Shown here: piece by piece, positions 34,258 through 46,125 of the stretch
How the letters are laid out: every line of letters starts with the position of its first letter
How positions within the stretch are numbered: the stretch's first letter is position 1
Assembly: GCF_000004195.4 (NCBI RefSeq)
Contig: NC_030683.2
Location: 87,569,410 to 87,633,409 of the forward strand
Direction: 5' to 3'
Source of the DNA: Xenopus tropicalis
Taxonomy: Eukaryota; Chordata; Amphibia; Anura; Pipidae
Length of the DNA stretch: 64,000 nucleotides
Notes under the pieces: generated by a model
The model's database searches: none
The model's input: the letters and a program-made list of their open reading frames with translations, nothing else
What the model was told of the DNA's origin: nothing
Made by a program: the position numbers and the translations under genes

Positions 34258-34520
34258 TTAAAGGAAAAGGAAAGATATAATTATGGGGGCTGGAGCACCA
34301 GCCCCGGGTATTACTTGCCTGGTACCCTCGACTGGTGCTCCTGTTAGCATAAAATTGCACTGGTCTGGGGCACTTTTGTGCAAGCACCACAGAGCAATTA
34401 TCTTTGCTATTTACTCTTGGGTGGGGTGCATGATTTTTTACTCTACTTTGCATACACTGTTTCTCCACCCACAATGACAATGGCCAAGGAATCCTGCATT
34501 CCACCACCTCCACTCTCTGC
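34258..34520. mobile_element. Left end of a TTAA MITE (TTAAAGGAAAAGGAAAG)
   Basis: The terminal word agrees with the TTAAAGGAGAAGGAAAG ends at 52637 and 10840. It is followed by GGGGCTGGAGCACCAGCCCC, a perfect palindrome. No right end was found, so the extent is approximate. Confidence 0.5.
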
Positions 34521-34614
34521 ACTACAATGGGGATCCTCAGGCCTGTAGGGGCTTTGTTACCAGTGCCTCACTCAATTCAAACTGCAGCCATCTCATTATG
34601 CTCTGAATGAGTTA

Positions 34615-35056
34615 AGATCGGATACGTTATCTCCATGCTGGAAGGTAAAGAGCTGGATTGGGCATCCCCTCTTTGGGAAAAGAATTCTCCCCTTATTAAT
34701 GATGCCAAAACCTTTCTCTAGACCTTCTGAACTTTCTTTGATGCTTTGTTGCAGATGCCTCTTCATGCCAGTACAGCCTATTGGCAGGAGTTGTCTGACA
34801 AGTTAAAAGATGATCAGCTGGAAGACCTGATTGCTTTCAGCATCGAGGTTGATACCTGCCTATGGGAGCGCCAAACTGAAAAAGAATATGACAAGAGGTT
34901 CCAGCCTGTCCTGGCACCGCATTTCCAAAGACCTCTTCTCCAGAGTTTTGCTCCCCTGCTCCATTCCATTTGGAACCTATGCAGATTGCAAGTGCAGACC
35001 TCTCTGAACAAAAGAAACTACCCTGGCCCTCTGAAGCAGGCACCAGAGCCTAGGTA
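34615..35056 (+). pseudogene. Ty3/gypsy sushi-type gag fragment with internal deletion
   Basis: The first part (34617-34755) reads YVISMLEGKELDWA and LWEKNSP, the capsid core known from sushi/RTL1-type gypsy elements. The second part (34755-35056) has WQELSDKL, DDQLEDLIAFSIEVD and an RQTEKEYDKR tail, the usual C-terminal end of that capsid. The two parts are out of frame with each other and the DNA between them is shortened. No pol follows. This gag belongs to a different lineage from the one at 21630, so two gypsy families contributed. Confidence 0.7.
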
Positions 35057-36158
35057 AGATTGGAAAGTGTTATCTAGGTGGAATTTTAACATACTCCCCA
35101 CAATTTCCACAGATTTCTGCTTCTAGTGCAGTTCCAGCTGGCTTCCAGAACTAGTGATGTTTATGGCAGCTCTCAAATCAGCCCCATCCTATATTTGTGA
35201 ACTCAAAGTATTTTGAGTATTCACCAAACCCCTCATTAGGATGTCCAACCCTCAGTACTACACTCTTAAGATTATCACATTGACACAATCACAATCTAGC
35301 ACCAGCTGTCCATTTTTAAGATATTTCATGTTAGGACTATTTCCCAAATACTGTTTTGAAACACAATTCCTTGGAGATGCTCATGCTCATCTAGCTTAGC
35401 TGTCCTCTACATGATTATAAGTCACTACCGCCTGCTAAATATACATGCATAGAATTATGTATTGTACTACACTGTTAGAGCTTTTGTTAATTAATAATAA
35501 AAAAAAATATAGCGTGTTTTGATTTTGAATGCAAACCCAACTCAATCTTTATTTAAATGGCCTTTTACCTTTGGGGTTTTAAATGTTTGGCAGATCTGTT
35601 CTCTAAATATGATATAAAAAATGTGATACCTATATCAAATATTGGTATGCATGATAATATTTTATGCTTTTATATGGCAAAGTTAGAAAATTGTACATAT
35701 CTAATTTAATAGCAAAGTATGGCTTGGTTAGAGGTGACACAAGTAATAGCCAGATTTTTAAATGTGAGTTTTATAGTAGTCAGGGAGAGGTATGATTTGA
35801 GGTGGAGATGATTTGGAAATCTGTAACTTATTCTTGAATTGAGAAACTACTGAAACAGAAATAATTAATCCAAAAAGTCAATATCTATCTTTTGCAAATG
35901 CAAAAGTCACCAAATTGCTTAAAAAATGACTCCATCCGTAAGAATACCGTACATATTGGGATATTAAACTCCTACTTTAAGCTATCTATTCTCTATTTTT
36001 CATGACTGCAGAGGATTATGATTGCACATGCTGGGATAACTATTCCTACAGTAGGCTATGGAAATGTACACATTTTAAAACTGTGTAAAGAGAAATGATG
36101 CTGTGAATAAAGTTAATGTAAATATATCAGCAGAAACATAAATGTAAACACTAATTAT
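35057..36158. other. Unique DNA, nothing recognised
   Basis: AT-rich, without repeat ends, up to the TTAA where the large element starts. Confidence 0.45.
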
Positions 36159-36903
36159 TTAACCCTTTAAGTGCCAGCCGAATTCGTCATTTCGGTTCCC
36201 CCCAGTGCCAGACGTTTTTTAAGCATTTTGTACTCATTCACTTTAACAATGTTTTTTGGTAGGAAAACCTCCACGAAACTAGGGAAATTATATATCGTTT
36301 TTTTCGTCACTAATTGGGCTTCGACATACATACCAAATTTTATAACTTTTCTGGAGATATGATGTGTATTTTGGGTGAAATATGTAAAAAAAAAATAAAA
36401 TTATGAAAAATTTCTGTATATTTTGAGGTTTTTTTCCATAGAAAAGTTAATTTTACTCACTTTTTTTTATTGTTTGTAAAAGCCCTGATACTCCCAATTC
36501 CAACGATACCAAATATGTGGTGGTACCCCACAGTTCCTGTCCAGAAGTAACCCCCAAACTAAGGCAATACTTAGTACAATATCACACCAGAACAAAGCAG
36601 AAAAGCGCTTGTAACAGTTAATGCAGCATAACTTATATGTAAATCTAAAATATCCCCTCATGTTTGGTATCTTTAGAAACTACAGACCTTCAGGTTTCTA
36701 GGTGCAATGTAGTTTTCACTCAAAAGCCAAATACCTTTTGTCAGTGCATTGTGAAATTTGGAACTTTTTATGACATTTTTTTTTTTTTTCTAAAACGTAA
36801 ACTTGGACGCATGATCAAATGTGGATTTGACAAAAAAAAATCTCATAAAAATTTTCTAGCAAAGGCATATTTGAAAGACAAACTTCTCCTGAATAAAATG
36901 ATG

Positions 36904-39900
36904 CCCCATATGTATGGGTGCACATAAAGACATGGGCACCAAACACTCCAAAGCAGGGGCAATGCACAAGGGCAATTACAGCTAAAAATGTGGGGGCTGC
37001 GCTCTATGTGCACTTCCTGCAGTTTTTCAGTGTTAACCCCCCCTACCTGTGAAATAACCCCCACAAACTATATATTTCTGAAAAGTGCACACCTTCAGCT
37101 ATTCAGAGACGCCACTCTCCTCTTTCTACATGGAAAATTGTGGCCGCAGTCCCTTGCAGAAGTTAGCGCTTTGGTCAGAAATCAAGGAAAAACCAGATAC
37201 AAACCTAGATTTCTCCCCAAAATCTCCATGGCAACTACCAAAAACTTACTAACCATCAATCTGCAAGTTCCCCTGAATAAAACGATACCCCATATGTATG
37301 GGTGCACATAAAGACGTGGCCACCAAATGCCCCCAAACAGGGGCAATGCATAAGGGCAATTTCAGTTGAAATTTTGGGGGCTGCGCTCTATGTGCACTAC
37401 CTGCAGTTTTTCAGTGTTAACCCCCCCTACCTGTGAAATAACCCCCACAAACTATATATTTCTGAAAAGTGCACACCTTCAGCTATTCAGAGACACCACT
37501 CTTCTCTTTCTACATGGAAAATTGTGGCCGCAGTCCCTTGCAGAAGTCAGCGCTTTGGTCAGAAATCAAGGAAAAACCAGATAAAAAACCTAGATTTCTC
37601 CCCAAAATCTCCATGGCAACTACCAAAAACTTACTAACCATCAATCTGCAAGTTCCCCTGAATAAAACGATACCCCATATGTATGGGTGCACATAAAGAC
37701 GTGGCCACCAAATGCCCCAAAACAGGGGCAATGCATAAGGGCAATTTCAGTTGAAATTTTGGGGGCTGCGCTCTATGTGCACTACCTGCAGTTTTTCAGT
37801 GTTAACCCCCCCTACCTGTGAGATAACCCCCACAATCTATATATTTACGAAATGTGCACACCTTCAGCTATTCAGAGACACCACTCTTCTCTTTCTACAT
37901 GGAAAATTGTGGCCGCAGTCCCTTGCAGAAGTTAGCGCTTTGGTCAGAAATCAAGGAAAAACTAGATACAAACCTAGATTTCTCCCCAAAATCTCCATGG
38001 CAACTACCAAAAACTTACTAACCATCAATCTGCAAGTTCCCCTGAATAAAACGATACCCCATATGTATGGGTGCACATAAAGACGTGGCCACCAAATGCC
38101 CCAAAACAGGGGCAATGCATAAGGGGAATTTCAGTTGAAATTTTGGGGGCTGCGCTCTATGTGCACTACCTGCAGTTTTTCAGTGATAACCCCCCCTACC
38201 TGTGAGATACCCCCACAATCTATATATTTACGAAAAGTGCACACCTTCAGCTATTCAGAGACACCACTCTTCTCTTTCTACATGGAAAATTGTGGCCGCA
38301 GTCCCTTGCAGAAGTCAGCGCTTTGGTCAGAAATCAAGGAAAAACCAGATACAACCCTAGATTTTGGTCAGAAATCAAGGAAAAACCAGATAAAAACCTA
38401 GATTTCTCCCCAAAATCTCCATGGCAACTACCAAAAACTTACTAAACCTCAATTTGCAAGTTCCCCTGAATAAAACGATACCCCATATGTATGGGTGCAC
38501 ATAAAGACGTGGCCACCAAATGCCCCAAAACAGGGGCAATGCATAAAAGCAATTTCAGTTGAAATTTTGGGGGCTGCGCTCTATGTGCACTACCTGCAGT
38601 TTTTCAGTGTTAACCCCCCCTACCTGTGAGATAACCCCCACAATCTATATATTTACGAAAAGTGCACACCTTCAGCTATTCAGAGACACCACTCTTCTCT
38701 TTCTACATGGAAAATTGTGGCCGCAGTCCCTTGCAGAAGTTAGCGCTTTGGTCAGAAATCAAGGAAAAACTAGATACAAACCTAGATTTCTCCCCAAAAT
38801 CTCCATGGCAACTACCAAAAACTTACTAACCATCAATCTGCAAGTTCCCCTGAATAAAACGATACCCCATATGTATGGGTGCACATAAAGACGTGGCCAC
38901 CAAATGCCCCAAAACAGGGGCAATGCATAAGGGGAATTTCAGTTGAAATTTTGGGGGCTGCGCTCTATGTGCACTACCTGCAGTTTTTCAGTGATAACCC
39001 CCCCTACCTGTGAGATACCCCCACAATCTATATATTTACGAAAAGTGCACACCTTCAGCTATTCAGAGACACCACTCTTCTCTTTCTACATGGAAAATTG
39101 TGGCCGCAGTCCCTTGCAGAAGTCAGCGCTTTGGTCAGAAATCAAGGAAAAACCAGATACAACCCTAGATTTTGGTCAGAAATCAAGGAAAAACCAGATA
39201 AAAACCTAGATTTCTCCCCAAAATCTCCATGGCAACTACCAAAAACTTACTAAACCTCAATTTGCAAGTTCCCCTGAATAAAACGATACCCCATATGTAT
39301 GGGTGCACATAAAGACGTGGCCACCAAATGCCCCCAAACAGGGGCAATGCATAAGGGGGGGCTGTGCTCTATCTGCAGTTATTTAGTCTAAACACCCCCA
39401 TACCTGTGAAATAACCCCCGCAAACTATATATTTCTGAAAAGTGCACACCTTCAGCTATTCAGAGACGCCACTCTCCTCTTTCTACATGGAAAATTGTGG
39501 CCGCAGTCCCTTGCAGAAGTTAGCGCTTTGGTCAGAAATCAAGGAAAAACCAGATACAAACCTAGATTTCTCCCCAAAATCTCCATGGCAACTACCAAAA
39601 ACTTACTAACCATCAATCTGCAAGTTCCCCTGAATAAAACGATACCCCATATGTATGGGTGCACATAAAGACGTGGCCACCAAATGCCCCCAAACAGGGG
39701 CAATGCATAAGGGCAATTTCAGTTGAAATTTTGGGGGCTGCGCTCTATGTGCACTACCTGCAGTTTTTCAGTGTTAACCCCCCCTACCTGTGAGATAACC
39801 CCCACAATCTATATATTTACGAAAAGTGCACACCTTCAGCTATTCAGAGACGCCACTCTTCTCTTTCTACATGGAAAATTGTGGCCGCAGTCCCTTGCAG

Positions 39901-41700
39901 AAGTCAGCGCTTTGGTCAGAAATCAAGGAAAAACCAGATACAACCCTAGATTTTGGTCAGAAATCAAGGAAAAACCAGATAAAAACCTAGATTTCTCCCC
40001 AAAATCTCCATGGCAACTACCAAAAACTTACTAAACCTCAATTTGCAAGTTCCCCTGAATAAAACGATACCCCATATGTATGGGTGCACATAAAGACGTG
40101 GCCACCAAATGCCCCCAAACAGGGGCAATGCATAAGGGGGGGCTGTGCTCTATCTGCAGTTATTTAGTCTAAACACCCCCATACCTGTGAAATAACCCCC
40201 GCAAACTATATATTTCTGAAAAGTGCACACCTTCAGCTATTCAAAGACGCCACTCTCCTCTTTCTACATGGAAAATTGTGGCCGCAGTCCCTTGCAGAAG
40301 TTAGCGCTTTGGTCAGAAATCAAGGAAAAACCAGATACAAACCTAGATTTCTCCCCAAAATCTCCATGGCAACTACCAAAAACTTACTAAACCTCAATTT
40401 GCAAGTTCCCCTGAATAAAACGATACCCCATATGTATGGGTGCACATAAAGACGTGGCCACCAAATGCCCCCAAACAGGGGCAATGCATAAGGGCAATTT
40501 CAGTTGAAATTTTGGGGGCTGCGCTCTATGTGCACTACCTGCAGTTTTTCAGTGTTAACCCCCCCTACCTGTGAGATAACCCCCACAATCTATATATTTA
40601 CGAAAAGTGCACACCTTCAGCTATTCAGAGACGCCACTCTTCTCTTTCTACATGGAAAATTGTGGCCGCAGTCCCTTGCAGAAGTCAGCGCTTTGGTCAG
40701 AAATCAAGGAAAAACCAGATACAAACCTAGATTTCTCCCCAAAATCTCCATGGCAACTACCAAAAACTTACTAACCATCAATCTGCAAGTTCCCCTGAAT
40801 AAAACGATACCCCATATGTATGGGTGCACATAAAGACGTGGCCACCAAATGCCCCCAAACAGGGGCAATGCATAAGGGCAATTTCAGTTGAAATTTTGGG
40901 GGCTGCGCTCTATGTGCACTACCTGCAGTTTTTCAGTGTTAACCCCCCCTACCTGTGAGATAACCCCCACAATCTATATATTTACGAAAAGTGCACACCT
41001 TCAGCTATTCAGAGACGCCACTCTTCTCTTTCTACATGGAAAATTGTGGCCGTAGTCCCTTGCAGAAGTCAGCGCTTTGGTCAGAAATCAAGGAAAAACC
41101 AGATACAAACCTAGATTTTGGTCAGAAATCAAGGAAAAACCAGATAAAAAACCTAGATTTCTCCCCAAAATCTCCATGGCAACTACCAAAAACTTACTAA
41201 ACCTCAATTTGCAAGTTCCCCTGAATAAAACGATACCCCATATGTATGGGTGCACATAAAGACGTGGCCACCAAATGCCCCCAAACAGGGGCAATGCATA
41301 AGGGCAATTTCAGTTGAAATTTTGGGGGCTGCGCTCTATGTGCACTACCTGCAGTTTTTCAGTGTTAACCCCCCCTACCTGTGAGATAACCCCCACAATC
41401 TATATATTTACGAAAAGTGCACACCTTCAGCTATTCAGAGACGCCACTCTTCTCTTTCTACATGGAAAATTGTGGCCGCAGTCCCTTGCAGAAGTCAGCG
41501 CTTTGGTCAGAAATCAAGGAAAAACCAGATAAAAAAACCTAGATTTCTCCCCAAAATCTCCATGGCAACTACCAAAAACTTACTAACCATCAATCTGCAA
41601 GTTCCCCTGAATAAAACGATACCTATGTCTGGTTGCACATAAGTACATGGCCGCCAAACCTGAAAATGCATAATATTGGGGCTGCACTCTATGCACCCCT
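36904..41700. repeat. Satellite-like tandem array, 12 units in three length classes
   Basis: Taking CCCCATATGTATGGGTGCAC as the unit start, units begin at 36904, 37288, 37673, 38057, 38481, 38865, 39289, 39645, 40070, 40426, 40810 and 41236; a decayed start is at 41622. Lengths are 384, 385, 384, 424, 384, 424, 356, 425, 356, 384, 426 and 386. The 424-426 class has a 40-bp internal duplication with GGTCAGAAATCAAGGAAAAA. The 356 class replaces the TGCGCTCTATGTGCAC segment with a shorter GTGCTCTATCTGCAG version. Units are nearly identical by eye. Repeated 109-codon open frames arise because 384 is a multiple of three; every unit contains stops and I do not regard them as genes. Confidence 0.95.
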
Positions 41701-41709
41701 TTTTTTTTG

Positions 41710-41933
41710 CCTGCACCCGAATGAATGGGATACGCTCGGGTGCAGGCACATGTAGCCGATATACGCATGAAAACGCGTGAGAATGCAAAGTCTCGCGTTT
41801 TCATGCGTATATCGGCTACACGTGCCTGCACCCGAGCGTATCCCATTCATTCGGGTGCAGGAACAAGTAGCAGGCGTAGGGCTGAATTTTCGGCAAGCGT
41901 TTTTCCACTTGCTGAAAAAATCAGCCCTACGCC
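41710..41933. mobile_element. Fold-back insert: two adjacent hairpins
   Basis: 41710-41777 and 41794-41861 form a nearly perfect 68-bp inverted repeat (CCTGCACCCGAATGAATGGG outward, inverse on the right). Each arm holds a smaller hairpin made by CCTGCACCCGA and TCGGGTGCAGG. A second stem, GGCGTAGGGCTGA with TCAGCCCTACGCC, follows at 41872-41932. The arrangement looks like a separate small fold-back element that landed at the end of the array. Confidence 0.75.
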
Positions 41934-42060
41934 TCGTGTGGCATCAGCCTAACCCTTGGCAATAGAAACTACCAGAACAATCTTAGCACCTCTGGACCTT
42001 TCTAGAACAACTGAAATCAAATGGAATAAAACCACTAAAAGCAATCAAAGAACAATAGTT

Positions 42061-42270
42061 GCAATGAAATCGGTAAGAGCCCTGGATCCACCAATGTCAC
42101 TGCAAAAGCAACCTTTTTGGGGGCACTAAACACACAATAAAGAACAATGCAAAGATAAAACACCGTAAAATCCAATAAAACCACCTAAACCAACAGAAGA
42201 ACAATAATTGCAATGAAATCGGTGGTCAGAGCCCTGGATCCACCAACGTCACTGCAAATTCAGCACCAAA
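42061..42270. repeat. Two-copy 149-bp direct repeat
   Basis: CAATGAAATCGGT ... AGAGCCCTGGATCCACCAA occurs at 42062 and again at 42211 with few changes. It lies between the fold-back insert and the A-rich tract. Confidence 0.7.
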
Positions 42271-42448
42271 TAGCAATAAAAAAGTTACAGTGCAATAGAA
42301 TAATTCAAAAACAGAAATCAATTATGAAAATGCCAAAAAAACACTAAAATGCAACCAAATAAATCAGATAATTATAGAGCAAGATCAGAAATAAAGTTTT
42401 AGTAAAAAAAAAGACTGCCAAAGAAAGCAAAGACAGAAAGAAAAGAAA

Positions 42449-42486
42449 AGAAAGAAAGAAAAAAAAAAAAAAAAAAAAAAAAAAAA
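42449..42486. repeat. A-rich tract followed by GT-rich tract
   Basis: A run of about 28 A follows AAAGAAAGAAAG and passes into GTGTAAGTGTGTGTG repeats. The frames here encode simple repeats only. Confidence 0.9.
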
Positions 42487-42808
42487 GTGTAAGTGTAAGT
42501 GTGTGTGTAAGTGTCTGTGTGTGCTTGGGAAAGTTGTAAATAAGTGTGTATGTGTACAAAAGTGTAATAATGACAAAGATAGAAGAAAAAATGCAAAAAA
42601 AAAAAAAAAAATTTTTTTAGACAGTTGAGATAGAAATAAGCAAAATAAACAGTGGTAGAGAGTTGTAGTTCAGCTTACCCAAGGCAGGCAGACGATCAGG
42701 GGCGATCAGGGGCGATCAATCCAGCAGGAAGGCAGCAGGGGAGCTCCATCTTGTCCCAAGTGCGCAGCAGGAGTGAGGGAGCCGACAGTAGGCGGCGCTA
42801 TTTAAAGG

Positions 42809-43078
42809 GACAGCAGTGGACACGTCATCAACGCGTGTCCACTGCTGTCATTGGCTGGCGACGCGATCGGTGCGGCTGGGGGACCCGGATCGGTAAGTAT
42901 GTCTTCATTGCTCGTTGCCTAGGGGGATCTGAGGGGTTTACAAGCGCTGCGCTGCTTTAAAAGCGAGCGCAGCGCTTGTAAACCCGACAGTGCCATTGGA
43001 CGTAGATTCTACGTCCCATGGCACTTTGGTCCCTTGGTACCTGGGACGTAGAATCTACGTCCCTTGGCACTTAATGGG
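42809..43078. repeat. Hairpin-rich right end of the piggyBac-like element
   Basis: Three structures stand in a row. 42809-42849 has 16-bp arms (GACAGCAGTGGACACG). 42934-42953 pairs perfectly with 42966-42985 (20-bp arms, GGGTTTACAAGCGCTGCGCT, 12-nt loop). Near-palindromes of GGACGTAGATTCTACGTCC lie at 42999-43017 and again at about 43044-43063. They are candidate transposase binding or excision-control structures. A TATTTAAAGGG box lies at 42799. Confidence 0.8.
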
Positions 43079-43338
43079 TTAATTATTAAAAAATGCCATT
43101 ATATTGCTTCGAATTTTTTTTTATTTTCCTTCCCAGCCATTCTGCACAAAACCCTTTTATGGTCATTTTTACATTATATAATAGATCTCCCATTTTCTTC
43201 GCACAAAAAGTAAGATGACTTCTAGATTTCTAGTACTTTGCATAGTGGCAAGTATTTGGTATGATATTTTTAACTAAAACTACTTATATGGAAACTACTT
43301 TGGGTTTCTTCTGAACCCAAAACAGCCTTACTCTGCAG

Positions 43339-43615
43339 GGACAGGCCAAGCCGGCCAGGCACCCTAGGCAATCTGGGTGGTCACCTCACCCCCCATGCAC
43401 CAGCACAACTGAAGAACAAACTTGCACACACCCCTGCCCTGTGCATACATACGAGCAAACGCATGCGGGTGCAGAAGGAGAGTACAGATCGGCAGTGGCA
43501 GGGAAAAAACAGCCAGGACTAGGGGAAGGCAGGAAAGGTACCTGCCTATCCCCCCACCTCAATATTCTGCCCTGGGCAGGTGCCTCGTCTGCCTTCCCTT
43601 GTTCCGGCCCTGCTC
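43339..43615. mobile_element. Possible hAT-like short element
   Basis: CAGGGACAGGCCAAGCC on the left and CCTTGTTCCGGCCCTG on the right are loosely inverted, and the interior is GC-rich against AT-rich surroundings. The flanking 8-bp words do not match, so the call is weak. Confidence 0.4.
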
Positions 43616-45267
43616 TATCAGCCACAGCAGTTTTAGGAGATGGAGGAATTCTGAAGCCAGATTGGAAACCAGTTAAAAAAGTTTATTTGTAAAACTCTGC
43701 AAATAATATATTAAAAATTGTTCTTTGCTTCAGTGCACATGGATCAATTAACATAAATTTCTAGCTTTTACAGTATGTATAAAAAAATGGATCAAAATTT
43801 AGTTAGAAGTTTTTCTTTTGCTATAAAATTTGCATTATAATTTATGAGCTACTGTGTTTTCCACACAATAACCAGTGAACTATAACCAAAGTTTCTGTGA
43901 AGCTATTTCAATTTCTAAAGTTTTTTACCAGGAATAATTGTACAGTATGGTGCTTGTGTCCTGGGTGTCAACATTTCTACATGGATATGTCCCAAATATT
44001 ATTCTCAGCTCAAGAACAATTTAATGAGAGGTTTATTATATTCTTCCAGCTCAGAGTAGAAAGGCCTATTGAGTCATGTTGGCTTTATATTTCAGCAGAA
44101 TATATTTACATATTGATGAACAGTATAGTATATTGAAAAGAACAGACTGGTTTCTTTTAACACATAGCTTGAAGAACCAAGTTACCTAGGTTACTGAAAC
44201 ATCTTTTTCTTATCATAAATAGAAATCTCTGCTGGAATTTGGTGCTAAGAAATCATTTAAAATGGTAATTTCTGGACCAGATAACTTGATTACCCCTCTT
44301 ATTTGATACAGTATATTGAAGCATGCATATATACAATATAATTCATATTGTGTGACTAGGGTACAGTATTAAATTATATCAGTGCTATTTCCATCCAAAT
44401 AATGTTACAAAGACAGTTAATCTTCAAGTGAACTTTTAATGCTGTGTATTCTTAGTCCTATTCTGAAACGATTGGAATTTTTTTGTGATTTTGAACTGTT
44501 TTACTTTTACTTCTGCCTCTCTTCAGCCTGAAATTGTAAGTCTGGTTGCCAAAAGCCAGATAGAATATTATCCCTGAGGCTAGATATTCATTCTTTATAC
44601 ATTTTTTAAACGTATCCTTCTATGTAGTCTGTTAATCAAACCACTACTTTATAACTGAGTTTAATAAGACCATAGCAACCACAAAATTCCAAATAAAATA
44701 AATACCAGTAGCAGATTGTTTTAAAAGAAATTGTGTTTAAATTATACTTACATAATGTGTATTATAATTAAATTATATATATATATTAAATTACTGTCTA
44801 AATATATTGTACTAAGAAACCGAAGTTTCTTTGAACAAAGTTATTTCTGCATTGAATACAGTCAGGCCAATGAGTTGTTTTCCAACAAGAGCTGGAAATC
44901 TGCAACTGGGAAATCCTAGAATTATGTGGTGCTTATCTCTTTCCAATGGTCATTTCTTTAACTAGTTTATGGGGCCAGCCTTAGTAGTGGCCTGCAAGAT
45001 TGATGTACTTGGAGTGCTCCCACAACCCTTCTTTTTGTGGAAAGATTGACAGACATTTAGGGAAAGGTGTAGAGCCCCAGAGGCAAGTTTGGATCTTAAC
45101 TGTCACATGACTGTACATTACAGTGAGCTGTTAATGACTTGTTTAAGGCAAATCATTCTAACCAGATGTTTTGTTTAATTCTCTTCAATGTTTTTAGTCT
45201 ACATCTTTTAAGCCTTGCATTTTTCCTAAAAAGAGCTTCTGCAACAAACCTGAAGAATATCTTAGAC
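43616..45267. other. Unique AT-rich DNA, nothing recognised
   Basis: No repeat ends. Open frames here have no motif. Confidence 0.45.
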
Positions 45268-45627
45268 TTAGGGGCACATTTACTAATCCACGAATCCGAA
45301 TCACGAATGGGAAAAAATCGCATTGGAAATGAAAATTTCGTAAGATCACAAAATTTCACGAAAATGCTTACGAAAAAATCGTATTAGTCACGATAATATC
45401 GTATTGGCGATCCAAAAGTCACAAAATTTTCATATCGAACAATTGTAAACAGCGGTAAAACCTTTCCAATTTTTTCGTGCAAACGTCCGAAAAAGTCGTA
45501 CAGCGTACGAAAAAGTCGCGCGCTGTATGAAAAAGTTGTGCGGACACCCGAAAAAATTGCCGAAAATACGCTCGGAGCGTTCGCATAAATGCTCGTGCGT
45601 TCGTGCTTTTGTAAATGTGCCCCTTAG
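45268..45627. mobile_element. Complete TTA-flanked Harbinger-like MITE
   Basis: TTA lies at both edges. The inner ends GGGGCACATTTAC and GTAAATGTGCCCC (one base off) are inverted copies. The interior is rich in CGAAAAAGTCG and ACGAAAAA words, as in 7195 and 12079. A three-base TTA duplication fits PIF/Harbinger. No coding capacity. Confidence 0.8.
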
Positions 45628-46125
45628 AGTTTTGGCAAGGGCCATTGTACATCATAATCATACATTATAGCAAGGGCCATCATACATCATACCTTAGAAA
45701 AGGTACAGAACAATGCCTACAGAAAAAAGAAAATACACATTTATTATTAACTTGCAAGTTTCCACAATTTTTCACACATGCGAAAATCAAATATATGAGT
45801 AAATTATAAATCGTAGTTTCATTTGCAATATGCTGTGAAGCTAGAAAATAATTTTATTTTATGGTGTCATTCACATTAACTTGCTGGTGATCATAAATGT
45901 CTTTGTGTAAATTTCAGTTTCTAAGAGACAGTTTGTTTGATCAGTTGCCACTGCAGAGCTTTAGTGATAAAGCAATAAATTCTTTCTCTAAAATGTGTGT
46001 CTTATTATCTTAAATATAAATACTGTTCATTGAGGTCTGACTTTGTTTGTAACACTTTTCAACTAAAGCTGATTTTCAGATTTTCTATGCTATTATATAG
46101 ATTCACTAGTGCTTAATGTTGATAT
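45628..46125. other. Unique DNA, nothing recognised
   Basis: CAAGGGCCAT occurs twice at 45638 and 45671 as a short local direct repeat; otherwise nothing. Confidence 0.4.

Larger units (their letters stand above)
36159..43082. mobile_element. 6.9 kb piggyBac-like non-autonomous element with internal satellite array
   Basis: TTAA stands at 36159-36162 and 43079-43082. Just inside are CCCTTTAAGTGCC and its inverse GGCACTTAATGGG. TTAA targets with CCC-starting ends are the piggyBac hallmark. The layout is: left flank (36163-36900) with diverged repeat words; the tandem array (36904-41700); a fold-back insert (41710-41933); a 149-bp two-copy repeat (42061 and 42210); an A-rich and GT-rich tract (42400-42560); and a hairpin-rich GC end (42640-43078). 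No transposase frame is present, so movement would depend on an enzyme from elsewhere. The two edges could in principle belong to different elements, but the matching ends and single continuous array argue for one. Confidence 0.75.

Noticed and set aside
37751..40833. Repeated 88-109 codon open frames in the tandem array
   Set aside because: They recur because the unit length (384) is divisible by three and the units are nearly identical. Each ends in a stop within the same unit, the length variants break the frame, and no domain is recognisable.
36904..41700. Regular repeats considered as a CRISPR-like array
   Set aside because: There are no short repeats with unique spacers; whole 356-426 bp units are conserved end to end, and the genome is clearly vertebrate.
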